Shown: positions 7,675-10,784 of the stretch, in pieces
How the letters are laid out: each line of letters opens with the position of its first letter
How positions within the stretch are numbered: position 1 is the first letter of the stretch
NCBI GenBank assembly: GCA_900751785.1
Contig: CAADSM010000090.1
Coordinates: forward strand, 1-10,784
Direction: 5' to 3'
DNA: 10,784 nucleotides
From: Lachnospiraceae bacterium
Lineage (GTDB): Bacteria; Bacillota; Clostridia; Lachnospirales; Lachnospiraceae
Notes under the pieces: model-generated
The model's database searches: none
What the model was told of the DNA's origin: nothing
Seen by the model: the letters and a program-made list of their open reading frames with translations, nothing else
Made by a program: the position numbers and the translations under genes

Positions 7675-7700
7675 TATACTTCATAAAACTCATTAAATCC

Positions 7701-7728
7701 ATAATACCATACATAAGTTTTTTTTCAA
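7701..7728 (-). promoter_or_regulatory. Candidate sigma-70 promoter of ptuAB
   Basis: On the minus strand TTGAAA (7728-7723) and TATTAT (7706-7701) are separated by 16 bases, and the -10 is preceded by TGG, an extended -10 feature. The spacer starts with a run of five A. Initiation near 7694 would give a leader of about 77 bases. The promoter lies downstream of the structured element after carB, so the cassette should be transcribed on its own. Confidence 0.6.
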
Positions 7729-7795
7729 CAAACAAATCTAAACTTCCCAATCCATTCTTCCCCCACTCGCCCCCTCCGTCTCACTTTCTTCCGAC

Positions 7796-7953
7796 TGAGA
7801 AAAAAGCAGACAGGACAGAGGTTTCCATCAAAGGCCGTAGAGCAGCGCCAGCACTTGGGCTGCGTCTTTTGCAGCCCTATGTACTGCTGCGCTGCGACCC
7901 GAGCGCAAGCGCGCCTGCGATGGAAATCTCTGTCCTGTCGGACTATTTTCTCA
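7796..7953 (-). repeat. Large nested inverted-repeat element after carB; probable terminator
   Basis: The outer arms 7809-7829 and 7919-7939 are complementary over 21 positions with one G-T pair. Further out, TGAGAAAA (7796-7803) pairs with TTTTCTCA (7946-7953). Inside, GCAGCGCCAGCA (7842-7853) pairs with TGCTGCGCTGC (7885-7895) with one bulge, and GGGCTGC (7857-7863) with GCAGCCC (7871-7877) around a 7-base loop. A further GCGC-AA-GCGC dyad sits at 7903-7912. The carB stop TAG (7956-7954) abuts the outer edge. On the minus strand the 21-base arm is followed by TGCTTTTTT, so read-through from carB probably ends here. The length and nesting exceed an ordinary terminator and suggest a dispersed palindromic repeat or structured RNA. 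From here to the ptuA promoter, 7729-7795 shows only a C-rich stretch. Confidence 0.65.
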
Positions 7954-10784
7954 CTACACCGTCGCAATATCGATCAGTGTGAGTTTCTTTATATCTGTAT
8001 TCTCAAGACTTGTGATCAGCGCCTCTGCCGTATCGATAGCTGTCAGCACGTTCACACCTGTCTCAATGGCATTTCTGCGGATGACGAATCCGTCCTTGGA
8101 GTGTTCCGCTCCCTGTGCCGGGATGTCAATGACAAGGTCGATCTTGTGTCCCAGGATCAGGTCAAGGAGGTTCGGCGACTCCTGCTCGATCTTACGGACC
8201 GGTGTTGCCTTCACGCCCGCCGCGTTCAGCGCGCGCGCTGTTCCGCTGGTGGCGAAGATGTGGTAGCCGATGGCCTCGAACCTGCGTCCGATCTCCACTG
8301 CCTCCGGCTGGTCCTCGTCGCGGACTGTCATGATCATATTCTTGAACTTCGGCAGCTTGATCCCTGCGCCGAGGAACGCCTTATACAGCGCCTCATCGAA
8401 GGTCTTCGCGATACCAAGGCACTCTCCGGTGGACTTCATCTCAGGTCCAAGGCTGATGTCAGCGCCGCGGATCTTCTCAAAGGAGAATACCGGCATCTTG
8501 ACTGCCACGTAGTCTGCCTCCGGCTGGAGTCCCGGTGTGTAGCCGAGTTCCCTGATCTTCTTCCCGATGATCACCTGTGTCGCAAGCGGCACGATCGGGA
8601 TGCCTGTTACCTTGCTGATGTACGGCACGGTACGGCTGGAACGCGGGTTGACCTCGATCACATACACATCATCCTCGCCGCATACGATAAACTGGATGTT
8701 GATCATACCGATGACATGCAGAGATTTTGCAAGTCTTCTCGTGTACTCTGCGATCTTCGCCTTTGCCCCTTCTGTCAGGCTCTGCGCCGGATAAACGGAG
8801 ATACTGTCTCCGGAGTGGATTCCCGCGCGCTCGATATGCTCCATGATACCCGGGATCAGGATATCTGTCCCGTCGCACACTGCATCTACCTCGATCTCCT
8901 TGCCCTGAAGATATTTGTCTACAAGGATCGGGTGATCCTGCGCGATCCGGTTGATGATGCCGATGAACTGGTCGATATCATTGTCATTGATCGCGATCTG
9001 CATGCCCTGGCCGCCGAGCACGTAGGACGGGCGTACCAGCACCGGATAGCCGAGGCGGTTTGCCACTTCCTTCGCTTCCTCTGCCGTAAATACCGTACCT
9101 CCTGTCGGACGCGGGATCTCGCACTCTTCCAGGATCTCGTCAAAGAGCTCTCTGTCCTCTGCCTTGTCCACGTTCTCCGCAGATGTTCCGAGGATCGGAA
9201 CTCCCATCTTCATGAGCGCCTCTGTCAGCTTGATGGCTGTCTGTCCGCCGAACTGTACCACAGCGCCGTCCGGCTTCTCAATGTCAACGATGCTCTCCAC
9301 GTCTTCCGGCGTGAGCGGCTCGAAATACAGCTTGTCTGCGATATCGAAGTCTGTACTCACGGTCTCCGGGTTATTGTTGACGATGATCGTCTCGTATCCT
9401 TCTTTTGCGAACGCCCATGTACAGTGTACGGAGCAGAAGTCGAACTCGATTCCCTGGCCGATACGGATCGGGCCGGAGCCGAGGACAAGGACTTTCTTCT
9501 TATCCTTGGTCTCTTCCACTTCATTCTCGCTTCCATATACAGAGTAGTAGTACGGCGTCTCTGCCGCGAACTCTGCCGCACAGGTATCAACGATCTTGTA
9601 TGCTGCCACGATGCCGTTCTCGTGGCGCATATCGTGTATCTCTCGCTCGCTCTTTCCTGTCAGGCGGGCGATCACATTGTCCGGGAACTCGATGCGCTTT
9701 GCTTCTTTCAGGAGCTCCGGTGTGAGTTTCTGAGTTTTCAGCGCGTTCTCCATCTCCACGATAATGGCAAATTTATCGATAAACCAGCGGTCGATCTTCG
9801 TGATACTGTTAATGGTATCGTAATCGACGCCTCTGCGGATCGCCTCTGCGATCCTCCAGATCCTCATATCATCCACGATCTCCAGCTGCTCCATAAGGTC
9901 GTCCATGGAAAGCCCTGTGAAATCATAGGACATCAGGCTGTCCACATGCTGCTCCAGAGAGCGGATCGCCTTCATGAGCGCTCCTTCAAAGTTATCGCAG
10001 ATGCTCATGACCTCTCCGGTCGCCTTCATCTGTGTCGTCAGTGTCCTCTTAGCGCTGATGAACTTGTCAAACGGCAGACGCGGAAGCTTTACGACTACAT
10101 AGTCCAGCATCGGCTCAAAGCTTGCATAGGTCTTCTGTGTGATCGCGTTCTTGATCTCATCCAGCGTATAGCCGAGAGCGATCTTGGCCGCAACCTTGGC
10201 GATCGGATATCCTGTCGCCTTGGACGCCAGCGCGGAAGAACGGCTGACACGCGGGTTTACCTCGATGACACAGTATTCAAAGGAATCCGGATTCAACGCG
10301 TACTGCACGTTACATCCACCGGTGATATTCAGCTCGCTGATGATGTTCAGCGCAGAGGTACGGAGCATCTGGTACTCCTTGTCGCCCAGCGTCTGGGACG
10401 GAGCCACAACGATGGAATCTCCTGTATGCACGCCTACCGGGTCGATGTTTTCCATATTACAAACTGTGATGCAGTTGCCTGCGCTGTCACGCATCACCTC
10501 GTACTCGATCTCTTTCCATCCCGCGATGCAGCGCTCCACGAGCACCTGCCCAACACGGGAAAGCCTCAGGCCGTTCTCCAGGATCTCTACGAGCTGCTGG
10601 GAATCATGGGCGATACCGCCGCCGCTTCCTCCCAGCGTGTACGCCGGACGCAGCACGACCGGATATCCGATCTTATTTGCGAACGCAAGACCGTCCTCCA
10701 CATTTTCCACGACAAGAGACGCTGCCACCGGCTCCCCCCCCCTCTCCCCTCTCGCCCTGCACTCCAGGCGGGGCCCCCCCCCCC
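7954..10784 (-). CDS. carB: Carbamoyl-phosphate synthase large subunit, N-terminus missing
   Basis: CarB makes carbamoyl phosphate from bicarbonate, glutamine-derived ammonia and 2 ATP, for pyrimidines and arginine, with the small subunit CarA. The reliable frame from about 10737 down to 7954 gives about 927 residues; full CarB has about 1070, so most of the first pre-ATP-grasp domain is absent. Counting the GTG at 10728 as residue 1, the first ATP-grasp has R-P-A-Y-T-L-G-G-S-G-G-G (27-38), G-V-H-T-G-D-S (99-105) and E-V-N-P-R-V-S-R-S-S-A-L-A-S-K (156-170). The helical oligomerisation domain spans about 230-400. The second half begins K-V-L-V-L-G-S-G-P-I-R-I-G-Q-G (412-426), with ATP-grasp R-P-S-Y-V-L-G-G-Q-G (566-575) and E-V-N-P-R-S-S-R-T (693-701). 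The allosteric MGS-like domain fills about 795-924. The GTG is internal, not a start. The frame stays open to the window edge, but beyond 10737 the sequence is G/C-homopolymer rich and does not look like CarB. carA is expected just upstream, outside the window. Confidence 0.96.
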   Translation of the reverse strand, partial: GGGPRLECRARGERGGEPVAASLVVENVEDGLAFANKIGYPVVLRPAYTLGGSGGGIAHDSQQLVEILENGLRLSRVGQVLVERCIAGWKEIEYEVMRDSAGNCITVCNMENIDPVGVHTGDSIVVAPSQTLGDKEYQMLRTSALNIISELNITGGCNVQYALNPDSFEYCVIEVNPRVSRSSALASKATGYPIAKVAAKIALGYTLDEIKNAITQKTYASFEPMLDYVVVKLPRLPFDKFISAKRTLTTQMKATGEVMSICDNFEGALMKAIRSLEQHVDSLMSYDFTGLSMDDLMEQLEIVDDMRIWRIAEAIRRGVDYDTINSITKIDRWFIDKFAIIVEMENALKTQKLTPELLKEAKRIEFPDNVIARLTGKSEREIHDMRHENGIVAAYKIVDTCAAEFAAETPYYYSVYGSENEVEETKDKKKVLVLGSGPIRIGQGIEFDFCSVHCTWAFAKEGYETIIVNNNPETVSTDFDIADKLYFEPLTPEDVESIVDIEKPDGAVVQFGGQTAIKLTEALMKMGVPILGTSAENVDKAEDRELFDEILEECEIPRPTGGTVFTAEEAKEVANRLGYPVLVRPSYVLGGQGMQIAINDNDIDQFIGIINRIAQDHPILVDKYLQGKEIEVDAVCDGTDILIPGIMEHIERAGIHSGDSISVYPAQSLTEGAKAKIAEYTRRLAKSLHVIGMINIQFIVCGEDDVYVIEVNPRSSRTVPYISKVTGIPIVPLATQVIIGKKIRELGYTPGLQPEADYVAVKMPVFSFEKIRGADISLGPEMKSTGECLGIAKTFDEALYKAFLGAGIKLPKFKNMIMTVRDEDQPEAVEIGRRFEAIGYHIFATSGTARALNAAGVKATPVRKIEQESPNLLDLILGHKIDLVIDIPAQGAEHSKDGFVIRRNAIETGVNVLTAIDTAEALITSLENTDIKKLTLIDIATV
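10738..10784. other. Probable low-quality contig end
   Basis: The last 47 bases are dominated by C runs (C7 or longer into C10 at the very end), with almost no A or T. The translated minus frame changes abruptly from a CarB-like G-E-P-V-A-A-S to a Gly/Arg-rich string. This looks like sequencing or assembly noise rather than biology. Confidence 0.6.

Noticed and set aside
7761..7780. Possible G-quadruplex on the minus strand upstream of the ptuA promoter
   Set aside because: Only two long G runs are present; four are needed.
5585..7953. A retron (Ec78 type) with PtuAB effectors
   Set aside because: No reverse transcriptase gene lies between the structured element and ptuA, and the element is better explained as a carB terminator or dispersed repeat.
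7725..7967. Minus-strand 80-codon frame with a C-W-R-C ... C-P-V-C zinc-ribbon-like pattern
   Set aside because: It overlaps the carB end and is encoded almost wholly by the nested inverted repeat. The cysteine spacing is probably a by-product of the palindrome; I see no convincing ribosome binding site.

Overview
The window looks like a contig end from a Gram-positive clostridial genome, most likely a gut Lachnospiraceae relative. This is inferred from strong AAGGAGG-type ribosome binding sites, tightly overlapping genes, the two-component/ABC transporter style and the carB sequence; I could run no database search. All genes lie on the minus strand except a LytTR gene fragment at the left edge.

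Reading in the direction of transcription, from high to low coordinates: (1) carB, the large subunit of carbamoyl-phosphate synthase. About 145 N-terminal residues are missing, and its upstream edge runs into G/C homopolymer sequence that looks like an assembly artefact. (2) A roughly 160-base, strongly self-complementary element that begins directly after the carB stop codon. (3) A two-gene AT-richer module with its own promoter: an SMC/ABC-like ATPase and an HNH nuclease, 2 bases apart. Both have the hallmarks of PtuA and PtuB, the type I Septu anti-phage system. A perfect 11-bp inverted repeat spans the ptuB stop codon. (4) An OmpR-family response regulator and a single-membrane-segment histidine kinase overlapping by 4 bases. 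(5) After a 200-base gap holding three spaced ACTGTC repeats, an ABC ATPase and an 8-TM FtsX/MacB-type permease, also overlapping by 4 bases. (6) Convergent to these, the C-terminal end of a LytTR-type DNA-binding regulator on the plus strand.

The four regulator/transporter genes probably form one signalling-efflux unit: the kinase has no evident extracellular sensor domain, so the transporter itself may be the sensor, and the spaced repeats may be the regulator's operator. The ptuAB pair is functionally unrelated to its neighbours and has visibly lower GC (24/60 and 21/60 in two lines I counted, against 34/60 in carB and 42/60 in the permease). It has a structured repeat on each side. It therefore reads as a small defence cassette inserted between carB and the two-component operon. 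No transposase, integrase, tRNA gene, rRNA or CRISPR array is visible.
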